The notes under the pieces are model-generated. The model was not told the origin of the DNA, did not search any database, and worked only from the letters and a program-made list of their open reading frames with translations. Positions 16,389-24,546 of a stretch of 64,000 nucleotides of DNA are shown here, piece after piece. The translations under genes and the position numbers were made by a program. The DNA is from Rhizobiaceae bacterium (GTDB lineage: Bacteria; Pseudomonadota; Alphaproteobacteria; Rhizobiales; Rhizobiaceae): NCBI GenBank assembly GCA_023953845.1, contig JAMLJC010000002.1, forward strand, positions 1 through 64,000, given 5' to 3'. The first letter of the stretch is position 1, and every line of letters begins with the position of its first letter.

Positions 16389-17467
16389 GCAGGATAAGGC
16401 GCTACAGGGCGGGCCGGGACCTTGGCGAAATCGAGCCGCCCGCCAGCCTTGAACCTGTCGAAATCCTGCCCGGCATCCTGTGGTTGCGGGTCGATCAGCC
16501 ATTCGCGCTGGACCACGTCAATTGCTATCTCGTTGAGGATTACGGGGGATGGACTCTCGTCGACACGGGCGTCGGCAGCGAGATCGGATCTCAGCAATGG
16601 CATGCATTGCTCAACGGACCGCTGCGTGGAACCAGGATCACCCGCATCCTGACGACCCACGCCCACCCTGACCATATTGGCGCTGCGGGCTGGCTCTCCA
16701 GGCGTTTCGACGCGGTTACCTACTCGAACGCGGGCGAGCTCAACAGGCTACGTCACATGTTGAGATCATTCGACCCGGCCGAGGCAAGCCGCAACGCCGC
16801 GTTCTATCGCTTGCATGGACTGGCGGGCGAGGCAGCAGATGCCTTGTCCATGCAGGACCACCGGTATGCCGGCTTTGTGGATGAATTGCCCGCAGACATC
16901 CGGCATTTGGCCTCGTCCGGGGTAGTCGACATAGGCGGGCGCCAGTTCGCCGTCATCATCGGACGCGGGCATTCGCCATGCGGCATGCTTTATCTCGCAC
17001 TGGACGGGACAGTCTGCTTCAGCGGCGACCAAATTCTGAGCAGCATCACGCCGCTGATCGGCGTATGGGCGGAGAACGCCGACGAAAACCCGCTCGATGA
17101 CTATCTGTCCTTCCTCGCGTCGGTTCCGGTTCAGATTTCGGACGCGACTCTGGTTCTGGGCGGACATCAGATGCCCTTCAAAGATGCTGCCGCGCGCGCC
17201 CTGTCGATCCGTCGGCATCACGAGGAAAGATGCACGGTCATAAAAAGCTTCTGCGGCGATGAAGGCAGAAGCGTCGGCGACATCATCCCGGTTCTTTTCC
17301 CTTGGGCGAAGGGCCAAATGTCCGTTGGATTTGCCTTTGGCGAGGTCCTCGCGCATATGCACTATCTGGCTGCACACGGGGAACTCGACACCAGACGCAC
17401 AGGGGATAGTGCCATACAATTCGCGCGGACCAATTCCCTGAACCCAAGTGCCATTTCCATGCACTGA
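16385..17467 (+). CDS. MBL-fold metallo-hydrolase
   Basis: A metallo-beta-lactamase-fold hydrolase with the zinc motif THAHPDHIGAAG, a downstream GRGHSPCGM His and the GDQILSSITP Asp/His region. The open frame extends far upstream, but the region before PVEILPGILWLRVDQPFAL is not conserved. A TTG at 16385, overlapping the reductase stop as TTGA, gives a 360-residue protein and is the preferred start. It is a paralogue of the minus-strand gene at 19365-20396 (shared PFAL-HVNC, GDQ-L-SITPL and ENPL-D segments). Thioester or lactone hydrolysis is possible but unproven. Confidence 0.82.
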   Translation: MSRIRRYRAGRDLGEIEPPASLEPVEILPGILWLRVDQPFALDHVNCYLVEDYGGWTLVDTGVGSEIGSQQWHALLNGPLRGTRITRILTTHAHPDHIGAAGWLSRRFDAVTYSNAGELNRLRHMLRSFDPAEASRNAAFYRLHGLAGEAADALSMQDHRYAGFVDELPADIRHLASSGVVDIGGRQFAVIIGRGHSPCGMLYLALDGTVCFSGDQILSSITPLIGVWAENADENPLDDYLSFLASVPVQISDATLVLGGHQMPFKDAAARALSIRRHHEERCTVIKSFCGDEGRSVGDIIPVLFPWAKGQMSVGFAFGEVLAHMHYLAAHGELDTRRTGDSAIQFARTNSLNPSAISMH

Positions 17468-17506
17468 CACAGGGCGGCGGCGCATTTCGGCTCGGGGAAG
17501 GTTTTG

Positions 17507-18382
17507 ATGGCTGTTGCGGGAGAGATTCGGGAAGAGAGCGACGAAGAAGGGACCCCGGCCACGTCGGCCACGTCGGTCAGCGCGAAGGCATTGCTCTTCA
17601 CGATTTTGGGCGAATATGTCTTTCCCGAACAGCGCCCGGTATGGACAGCGACAATCCTCGAGGCACTGACTGCCCTCGACGTATCCGAAAAAGCGGGGCG
17701 GCAGGCGATCAATCGCGCCAACGCTTCCGGCTGGATCGAGGGGCATCGCGAAGGCCGCCGCGTCGCCTGGCAGCTGACGGGGCGGATCCAACAATCCATG
17801 AACGAAGGATTGGAGCGCGTGAAGTCAATCGGGCAGGAACCTCAGCCTTGGGACGAGCGCTGGATGGTCTTGTATCTGAGCCTGCCCGAATCGCATCGCG
17901 GGGTGCGATCCAAGCTCTACAAGGCGCTGAGATGGGCAGGATTCGGAACACCGACGCCCGGTCTGTGGATCAACCCTCACTCGCGGCGCGTGGACGAGAC
18001 GAGGCGGATACTCGAACGATTTGGAATCAGCGATCGCGCTTATGTTTTCTCCTCCCATTCGCTCAAGGCGGGCCAGGATCTGGAGACTATCGTACGATCC
18101 GCCTGGGATCACGACGAAATCCTCGCTATCTATGATCGCCTGCTGGAACGCTTCGGGAGAATAGATCCCGGCACCGACCGCGAAATGTTTGCCGCTCATT
18201 TCGCGCTTGTGCATGAATGGCAGCAAATTCCATTTATCGATCCAGCTCTGCCGAAGGAGCTTCTTTTCGATGATCGGCGGGCGCAGCAGGCCGCCCGCGA
18301 ATTGGAAGCGCTAAAAGAAAGCAGTGGCAGGCAAGCGCGTCGATACTGGAGAAACCTGATGCTGACGGTCGAGTCCCGATAG
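17507..18382 (+). CDS. PaaX-family transcriptional regulator
   Basis: A 291-residue regulator. The N-terminal winged-helix part SAKALLFTILGEYVFP through ASGWIEGHREGRRVAWQLT is characteristic of PaaX, which represses phenylacetate genes and responds to phenylacetyl-CoA. The central WDERWMVLYLSLPE and WAGFGTPTPGLWINP segments also match the family. ATG 17507 has GGGGAAGG ahead of it. Its position after the P450 unit suggests control by an acyl-CoA intermediate of the local pathway. No paa ring-degradation genes are present, so the effector is probably a different CoA thioester. Confidence 0.85.
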   Translation: MAVAGEIREESDEEGTPATSATSVSAKALLFTILGEYVFPEQRPVWTATILEALTALDVSEKAGRQAINRANASGWIEGHREGRRVAWQLTGRIQQSMNEGLERVKSIGQEPQPWDERWMVLYLSLPESHRGVRSKLYKALRWAGFGTPTPGLWINPHSRRVDETRRILERFGISDRAYVFSSHSLKAGQDLETIVRSAWDHDEILAIYDRLLERFGRIDPGTDREMFAAHFALVHEWQQIPFIDPALPKELLFDDRRAQQAARELEALKESSGRQARRYWRNLMLTVESR

Positions 18383-18610
18383 AGGGCTATCTCAAAGGCA
18401 TATGTCCGTCGGCGGCATCAGCCTCGATCGCTCGTCTGCGCTTCCTCCCTCCTCCAAACCCCTCGCGGTGCAGCGCGCAATCGCCCGTTATTCGTTGCGG
18501 AGGCGGCGATAGGCCAATGATTTTGGGGACTGTACGCGCATATTGGATTGCCTTTTTCATGCAGTTTGCACCAACTAGCACTGAACGCCTGCGAAGAATC
18601 GGAGCAGCAC
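18383..18610. promoter_or_regulatory. GntR gene promoter region
   Basis: This 228-base gap contains no credible gene. TATTGGATTGC at 18541-18551, followed seven bases later by CATGCAG, matches the arrangement at 20519-20541 (TATTGGATTG, eight bases, CATGCAG) upstream of the MaoC-like gene. Autoregulation by the GntR protein through this element is an inference. Confidence 0.4.
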
Positions 18611-19357
18611 ATGCCCAAGGGCGCCCGAAGATCAGTAAATGGACGTTCGCCGAAGGCGAGCAACCTGGCAGCGCCCTCGGTCTATGACCAACTCAAGGCT
18701 GAGATTCTGGACAGGCACTTGAAGCCTGGCGTCAAGCTAACTCACCAAGGGCTAGCTGAGATGCTGGGCGTGTCGCGCACGCCCGTCCGTGAGGCGCTAG
18801 AGCGATTGTTCCAGGAGGGGTACGTCGTCCGGATTCCCCGGCGCGGCTTCTTCGTCGCGGAAATCGGTCTGGATGAGGTGATACATCTGTATCAGACCCG
18901 CGAAGCACTTGAAGTCTACCAGATTGAGCACCTTGTCGAGAGGGGGTTGAGCAAGCGGGAACTCGCCGTGCTGAAAGCAACCAACGCACACTACGGCAAG
19001 CTCATCGATGCCAATCTGACGTATGAGCGGCTACGCGTCGATCGCGACTTCCATGTGCAGTTGGCATCGCTGACCGGCAACGCCTACCTAGTTGCATCGC
19101 TCGAAGCCATTTTCGAAAAAGTCATCCTCAAACGCCGTCTGGAAGGTGTCTCCGATCCGACGGGAAGGGGACCGTACGAGGATCATCTCACGCTGCTTGA
19201 CGCCCTGGAGAAGGGCGACAAGGCCGCCGTCTCGATATTGCAGGCTCACATTCGCGGCGCCTGCGACAGGCTGATCCAGCACCTGCAAAGCTTCGAGATC
19301 TCGGGTGGACGCAGGGATGCCGGCCTGTCGCCGGGAAAGCGCGCCTCGGCGCGGTGA
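18611..19357 (+). CDS. GntR-family regulator, FCD subfamily
   Basis: A 248-residue regulator; ATG 18611 has GGAG six bases upstream. The winged helix-turn-helix LAEMLGVSRTPVREALERLFQEGYV is textbook GntR, and the following all-helical domain with RDFHVQLASLTGN and HLTLLDALEKGDKAA is the FCD ligand domain, which often binds metal and small organic acids. The gene ends seven bases before the convergent MBL hydrolase gene. It is a good candidate to bind the TTGCATGCAA elements nearby, because FCD regulators commonly use short AT/GC palindromes of this size. Confidence 0.92.
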   Translation: MPKGARRSVNGRSPKASNLAAPSVYDQLKAEILDRHLKPGVKLTHQGLAEMLGVSRTPVREALERLFQEGYVVRIPRRGFFVAEIGLDEVIHLYQTREALEVYQIEHLVERGLSKRELAVLKATNAHYGKLIDANLTYERLRVDRDFHVQLASLTGNAYLVASLEAIFEKVILKRRLEGVSDPTGRGPYEDHLTLLDALEKGDKAAVSILQAHIRGACDRLIQHLQSFEISGGRRDAGLSPGKRASAR

Positions 19358-19364
19358 CAAGAGG

Positions 19365-20396
19365 TCAAACGAGACGATAGAAACGCGGTCCCTCGGCTGC
19401 CGCCTCGTAGGTCGCCTCTCCAAGAGTGACGAGGTGGTTGAGATGGGCGAGGGTCTCGCCCAGCGCCAACCGCTCCTGTCCTTTGCCTCGCGCGGTCGGA
19501 AAAAGGAGGTTCGAGATTTCGAATGCCGTGGCCGGGACTCGCATCAACTCCAACGTCGCCGCGAGACGCCTCTGATGGTGCTCGACCATGGCATGGATTC
19601 GATGATGCAGCCCGTAAAACGGACTGCCATGCCCCGGAAGAACCAGCAGATCGTCGGGTAACGCCAGCAGATGCTGGAGCGACGCCAGGAAATCGCCCAA
19701 CGGGTTTTCCTCCGGTGCCCAGTGGAACACTGAAACAAGAGGCGTGATACTCGGCAGCACCTGGTCGCCGGCTATGATAATCCGCCGCGCCTCATTGTAG
19801 AAGCAAGCATGCTCTTCGGCATGGCCCCGCGTCACGATCACCCGCCATTCCTCTCCGTCGAGAGTGATGCTCTGGCCGTCTCGAATGCGCCGGATCGCGC
19901 CCGGGAGGCGTCCCAGATAGCGCGCCACTCTTGTCCTCTCGGCCGCGAATGCTTCTTCCATTTCAGGGCCACAACCCCCGATGCGCAGGAATCGAGCGAG
20001 TTCGGCCGGACGCTCGTTGTGATTGCCGAGGCGAAGACAGGCCGATTGCCACTCGACGAGGGTGGAGGTGAAGCCCGCCTGGAAGGCGTCGCACAAGAAG
20101 CCCGCCGCGCCGACATGGTCCGTGTGACCGTGCGTGGCAATGATCTGATGAACCGGAGCGTTGCCGATCACCTCTTCCGCGATTCGGTTCCAGGATATTC
20201 TGGTTACGCTGTCGTTGATGCCGCAGTCGATGATGCTCCAGCCGCCGCTGTCGGCGATCAACCAGCAGTTCACGTGACTGAGGGCGAACGGCAGGGGCAT
20301 CTGGACCCATCCGATTCCCTGCGCGACCTCCTGAACCTCGCCTGCCGAAGGTATTCCGGCGAACGCCGCTTGTAGTCGATTTATACTTGCACTCAT
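19365..20396 (-). CDS. MBL-fold metallo-hydrolase (paralogue)
   Basis: A 343-residue metallo-beta-lactamase-fold protein with the motif ATHGHTDHVGAAGF, a second metal His in TRGHAEEHACF and GDQVLPSITPL. It parallels the gene at 16385-17467 along its whole length. It is divergent from the MaoC-like gene and shares its 154-base promoter region. Substrate unknown; hydrolysis of a pathway thioester or ester is the simplest guess. Confidence 0.87.
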   Translation of the reverse strand: MSASINRLQAAFAGIPSAGEVQEVAQGIGWVQMPLPFALSHVNCWLIADSGGWSIIDCGINDSVTRISWNRIAEEVIGNAPVHQIIATHGHTDHVGAAGFLCDAFQAGFTSTLVEWQSACLRLGNHNERPAELARFLRIGGCGPEMEEAFAAERTRVARYLGRLPGAIRRIRDGQSITLDGEEWRVIVTRGHAEEHACFYNEARRIIIAGDQVLPSITPLVSVFHWAPEENPLGDFLASLQHLLALPDDLLVLPGHGSPFYGLHHRIHAMVEHHQRRLAATLELMRVPATAFEISNLLFPTARGKGQERLALGETLAHLNHLVTLGEATYEAAAEGPRFYRLV

Positions 20397-20507
20397 CTCA
20401 ATTCACACAGGCCGTCGAAGGGGCGCGACCGGCCGCCCGGTCAGTATTTTCGCTCGCGAAGGATGCGACATTAAAGCCGGGAGTGCAAGGACTTGTGTTG
20501 TGCAAAT

Positions 20508-20522
20508 TTGCATGCAATATTG
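20508..20522. promoter_or_regulatory. Operator candidate with TTGCATGCAA core (copy 1)
   Basis: TTGCATGCAATATTG occurs here and, as its exact reverse complement, at 27246-27260. The first ten bases are a perfect palindrome. This copy lies 29 bases before the MaoC-like start, in the divergent promoter it shares with the MBL hydrolase gene. Confidence 0.55.
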
Positions 20523-20550
20523 GATTGAAATCGTACATGCAGGGACCGAT

Positions 20551-21726
20551 ATGACCCATTTGCCCGCGACTCTTCTCGACAGTTCCAAGCAGGCGCCCGG
20601 CTTGTCGGACGAGCAGGTGGAAGCAGCGAGGCGGCTGATTGGAGTCTGGATGCGCCGCGATGTGCATACGCCAGCTATCTACGAGCCAATCTCCCTGCAT
20701 GACATCCGGCGCTGGGCGCACTACAGCGTAGGCGACGACAATCCTCTGTTCTCCAGCGCGGACTACGCAAAGCGAACGCGGTGGGGCACGAACGTCGCGC
20801 CGCCGACTTTCCTCTACTCGATCGATTCGGGCATCGTGGCGCCGGGACTTCCGGGCGTGCAGTGGATTTTCGCCGGTGGAACCTGGGAAAACTACAAGCC
20901 CGTCAAGGTCAACGACATCATTTCGGCGCGAGCGCGCCTGGTCGACGTGAAGGAAAAATCCGGCCGCGCGGTGTCGCGTTTCGTCAGCCAGGTGGGCGAA
21001 GTCCTGTATACGAACCAGGCTGGCGAACTGGTGTCGAAGTACAATGGGGAGATATTCAGAATTCCCCGGGCGCGAAGCGGGTCAGGCTTGCGCTATACGG
21101 CGGAAAAGAACTCGACCGAGGTGCCGAGATATTCCGTCGAGCAGCTCGAGGAGATCGCGCACGCCTATCGGACGGAGTTCCGCCGCGGCAGCGACGTCCT
21201 ATATTTTGAGGATGTCACAGTCGGAGAGCGGCTCCCCGTTCTGTATAAGGGGCCGCTGACGCTGGTGGACATCGTCGGATTCTATTCCGGGCGAAGGACG
21301 GTCTACAGCGTGCTCAAGCTTGCATTCGAAGAGCGCGACCGGCATCCGAACAACGTCTACTACCACCCCCAGACCAATGTTCCATGTCATCCGGCGGCGG
21401 GCCATTTCGACATCGACATAGCCCGCGAAGTGGGCATGCCGGGCGCCTACGACCAAGGCTGGCAACGGATGAACTGGGCGGGGCACCTGTTGACGAATTG
21501 GGCGGGCGACGCCGGGTTTGTCAGCCGCCTGGAAGGCCGCGTTACCAAGCCGAACCTTGTTGGCGACCTTACCAAATTGACGGGCGAAGTGACCGACCGC
21601 GAGATCGTCGGCGACGTTGCAGTGGTCAAGATCAAGTGGTGGGGAGAAAACCAAAAAGGGATTCAGAACTGCAGTGGAACGGCTGAGGTTCAGGTTCCCT
21701 CCCGCAATGTCAAGGTAACATCATGA
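20551..21726 (+). CDS. MaoC-like dehydratase with FAS1-like N-terminal hot-dog domain
   Basis: A 391-residue two-hot-dog protein. The N-terminal half (YEPISLHDIRRWAHYSVGDDNPLF to FAGGTWENYKPVKVNDII) is the FAS1-like dehydratase domain. The C-terminal half (LYFEDVTVGERLPVLYKGPLTLVDIVGF and GAYDQGWQRMNW) is a second MaoC-like fold. Such proteins hydrate or dehydrate acyl-CoA thioesters. ATG 20551 is chosen because the preceding residues are encoded by the operator region. Its stop overlaps the CoA-transferase start as ATGA. Confidence 0.86.
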   Translation: MTHLPATLLDSSKQAPGLSDEQVEAARRLIGVWMRRDVHTPAIYEPISLHDIRRWAHYSVGDDNPLFSSADYAKRTRWGTNVAPPTFLYSIDSGIVAPGLPGVQWIFAGGTWENYKPVKVNDIISARARLVDVKEKSGRAVSRFVSQVGEVLYTNQAGELVSKYNGEIFRIPRARSGSGLRYTAEKNSTEVPRYSVEQLEEIAHAYRTEFRRGSDVLYFEDVTVGERLPVLYKGPLTLVDIVGFYSGRRTVYSVLKLAFEERDRHPNNVYYHPQTNVPCHPAAGHFDIDIAREVGMPGAYDQGWQRMNWAGHLLTNWAGDAGFVSRLEGRVTKPNLVGDLTKLTGEVTDREIVGDVAVVKIKWWGENQKGIQNCSGTAEVQVPSRNVKVTS

Positions 21727-22946
21727 GCTCTTCTGCATTCGGCCCTCTTGCCGGCCTCAAGGTTTTGGATTTCACCCATGGAGTCGCCGGCCCATATTGC
21801 ACGATGGTGCTGGCCGACCTCGGCTGCGAGGTCATCAAGATCGAAAAACCCGACCGCGGCGATCCAACGCGCTACATGAACGTGTCGGACCGGTTCGACA
21901 CGGAAATCCCGAAGGTGGGCGGCGACTATTTTCTCTCCATCAACCGGAACAAGAAAAGCGTCGGCATCGATATGAAGTCGCCGGCGGGCGTGGAGCTTTG
22001 CAAGGAGCTCGCGCAATGGGCCGATGTCGCGGTGCAGAACTTCAGGCCGGGCGTGATGAAGCGTCTCGGGCTGGGCTTCGAGCAGCTTTCCAAGATCAAC
22101 CCGCGCCTGATCTACGCAAACATCTCTGCCTACAGCGACGGCCCCCTCAGCGAGAAGCCCGGTATGGATGTGGCGGTGCAGGCGCGCTCGGGCGTCATGA
22201 CGATTACCGGGCAGACTGGTTCGACGGACCCATTGCGTCCGGGCGTATCCCTGGCGGATTTCGGTGGCGGCATCTACCTGGCCACTGCCGTCCTCGCGGC
22301 GCTCTACGAGCGTGAACGCTCCGGAAAGGGGCAGGAAGTATCCGTGTCGCTGCTGGACGCCACCATGAGCATGCTGGTGAACTATTCGGTCGCGGTCATG
22401 GATGGCGGAGCCGAGTTGGGGCCAATGGGATCGGGGCATCCGCAACTCGTTCCCTACCAGGCTTTTCCGACCTCGGACGGCCATGTCGTCATCAGCGCCG
22501 GCACGAACAAGATTTACCGCGAACTGTGTGCGGCCCTCGAACGTCCCGAATTGAGCGAAGATGAGCGGTTCGCCACCAATCAGTCCCGCGTGAAGAACCG
22601 CTCGACCCTGGTTCCGGAGATTTCCGCCGTCACATTCAAGAAGTCCACAGCAGAATGGATCGAGATTTTCGAGCGAGGCGGCGTGCCTTGCGCGCCGGTC
22701 AACAGTCTCGCCAGTGCCTTTGCCGAGCTTGATCGCGGCCCCGGTGGCATGGTGCAGGAAATGGTGCATCCAGGCGCGGGAAAGCTCCATCTGCTGGGTG
22801 TTCCGTTCCGCTTCAGCCGATCGCCCGGAAAGCTGGTGTCGCCGCCTCCGATGCTGGCGGAGCACACTACGGACGTGCTGCAGACAGTTCTCGGGCGGAG
22901 CGAAAGCGCCATTGACGACCTGCGGCGGCAGCGCGTCGTAGGCTAG
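21723..22946 (+). CDS. CaiB/BaiF (family III) CoA transferase
   Basis: A 407-residue family III CoA transferase: LAGLKVLDFTHGVAGPYCTMVLADLG at the start, VIKIEKPDRGDPTR as the CoA-site segment, NRNKKSVGIDMKSPAG, and Asp in KPGMDVAVQARSG as the probable catalytic residue. It is translationally coupled to the MaoC-like gene, so activation of an acid and (de)hydration of its CoA ester probably act in sequence. It is a distant homologue of the transferase at 2335-3525. Confidence 0.92.
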   Translation: MSSSAFGPLAGLKVLDFTHGVAGPYCTMVLADLGCEVIKIEKPDRGDPTRYMNVSDRFDTEIPKVGGDYFLSINRNKKSVGIDMKSPAGVELCKELAQWADVAVQNFRPGVMKRLGLGFEQLSKINPRLIYANISAYSDGPLSEKPGMDVAVQARSGVMTITGQTGSTDPLRPGVSLADFGGGIYLATAVLAALYERERSGKGQEVSVSLLDATMSMLVNYSVAVMDGGAELGPMGSGHPQLVPYQAFPTSDGHVVISAGTNKIYRELCAALERPELSEDERFATNQSRVKNRSTLVPEISAVTFKKSTAEWIEIFERGGVPCAPVNSLASAFAELDRGPGGMVQEMVHPGAGKLHLLGVPFRFSRSPGKLVSPPPMLAEHTTDVLQTVLGRSESAIDDLRRQRVVG

Positions 22947-23374
22947 GTTTCTCGACAATCGGATCTCGCATGCCGGTCCCGAGAAAGCAAAAGCGCCGGC
23001 CCGATCATCGCAACACACTCCAGTGTGGCTGGGGACGACGCCCTCGCAGCAGTTGCTGGCGCATGGCTGGAGATATGTTTGAAATCATGGGTCCGATCCC
23101 TGAGCCAGAATCTGCAATGCATCTCGCGAGAAATTCAGTGGGTCGTTCATCGGCCCTGCGCCAGCTCTTTGGAGCTCGCTTGCGGGGCGATCACGGTCAA
23201 TCAATTCTGCTGGATCAGGCAATAAAATACCTCATATGAATTGATGATGGTGTTGATTTCGTCAAACATTAGTGCAATCGTGAAAGCCGGTTCAACCTGA
23301 GAGTCCTGCCGGCGAGGAGCTGATGTGTGTATCGCGCACAACTGCGGCGGGACAAATAAGTGGGAGGATAATCT
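22947..23374. other. Intergenic region before dctP
   Basis: No convincing gene is visible in these 428 bases. The AT-rich part at about 23218-23290, which includes AATAAAATACCTCATATGAA, is the likely promoter of the TRAP binding-protein gene. A small inverted repeat, CACAC-TCCA-GTGTG, lies near 23022-23035. Confidence 0.4.
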
Positions 23375-24481
23375 GTGAAGATTGGGAGAGACCAAGTAAC
23401 GCGCCGCGCGGCTCTGACTTCGATCGGATTGGCGGCGACGGCGGGTCTTGCCGCGCCTGCGATCGCGCAGGGCGCTCCTGCCGTGAGTTGGCGGCTTGTC
23501 GCCGCCTTTCCGAGGACACTGAAGGCGCCATTTGCCGGCGCCGACACATTTGTGTCGCGGGTGGCGGAAATCACCGACGGGCAGTTCCGGATTCAGCTTT
23601 TCGCGCCGGGAGAGATCGTCGGCGCGTTTCAGTCGCTGGATGCCGCGCAGGCCGGCACGGTAGAGGCGGCATACAGCCCGTCATTCTTCTTCGTCGGCAA
23701 GGATCCGACATTCGCAATAGGCTCCGCACTTCCTTTCGGGCTCAATGTACGTCAGCACAATGCGTGGGTGCATGAGGCGGGCGGTCTGGAACTGCTGAAC
23801 GCGTTCTATGATACTTACAATGTGCACCACATTCCCTTCGGGCATACCTGCGCGCAGATGGCGGGATGGTACCGCAAGGAGATAACGCAACCCGAAGACT
23901 TCCAGGGGCTTCGGATCAGAATTTCCGGCATTGCCGGGCAGGTGCTTCAACGTCTTGGCGCGGTGCCGCAGCAAACAGCCGTGTCGGACATCTACCCGTC
24001 ACTGGAACGCGGCACCATCGACGCTGCGGAGTTGTCAGGGCCGATGGACGACGAGGCTGCCGGCTTGGCCAAGGTTGCGCCCTATTACTACTATCCAGGT
24101 TGGCAGGAGCCGACTGCCGCTACTGGACTCTTCATCAATCGCCAAGCCTGGGAGTCGCTGCCGAAGACCTATCAGGCGGCGCTGCAAGCGGCGGCGGCGG
24201 AGGGCGAGCGCAGGATGATCGCCGGCTATGACGTCGGCAACGCGGCGGCGCTTGAACGCGTCGTGGCCGCGGGCGCGCAATTCAAGGCCTTTCCCAGTCC
24301 TGTCCTGAAAGCATTGTTTGAGGCGTCTGAAAACCTGATGGCCGAGATCGCCGCGTCGAACGAGAATTTCGGAAGGATATACGGCCCATGGCGTGAATAC
24401 CGGACAAGCATCGCCCGATGGTTCAGTATTGCAGAGACGCCGACGGATCTCACTACCCAGAGTTTCCTGCGGCAGAAGTAG
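23375..24481 (+). CDS. dctP: TRAP transporter solute-binding protein, DctP type
   Basis: A 368-residue periplasmic binding protein. GTG 23375 has GGGAGGA six bases upstream. The first 32 residues contain a twin-arginine-like start (TRRAALTSIGLAATAGLAAP) cut near AIAQ. The mature region WYRKEITQPEDFQGLRIRIS and SDIYPSLERGTIDAAELSGP is the DctP ligand domain, closest in style to the 2-oxoacid/monocarboxylate group. The membrane subunits are encoded 6.5 kb away at 30944-33159, with three enzyme genes between. Confidence 0.9.
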   Translation: MKIGRDQVTRRAALTSIGLAATAGLAAPAIAQGAPAVSWRLVAAFPRTLKAPFAGADTFVSRVAEITDGQFRIQLFAPGEIVGAFQSLDAAQAGTVEAAYSPSFFFVGKDPTFAIGSALPFGLNVRQHNAWVHEAGGLELLNAFYDTYNVHHIPFGHTCAQMAGWYRKEITQPEDFQGLRIRISGIAGQVLQRLGAVPQQTAVSDIYPSLERGTIDAAELSGPMDDEAAGLAKVAPYYYYPGWQEPTAATGLFINRQAWESLPKTYQAALQAAAAEGERRMIAGYDVGNAAALERVVAAGAQFKAFPSPVLKALFEASENLMAEIAASNENFGRIYGPWREYRTSIARWFSIAETPTDLTTQSFLRQK

Positions 24482-24546
24482 GTTCTGATTTCACCCAGTG
24501 TCGGTCCGCCTCCTAACGTGGCGGATCACAACACCAGGAAACGAAC

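Noticed and set aside
20505..20524. The AT-rich palindrome as a Fur or heat-shock element
   Set aside because: The sequence lacks a Fur GATAAT pattern and the exact repeat before another catabolic gene fits a pathway-specific operator better.
22970..23239. A small plus-strand frame in the gap before dctP
   Set aside because: There is no ribosome site or recognisable motif, and the region reads as promoter and decayed sequence.
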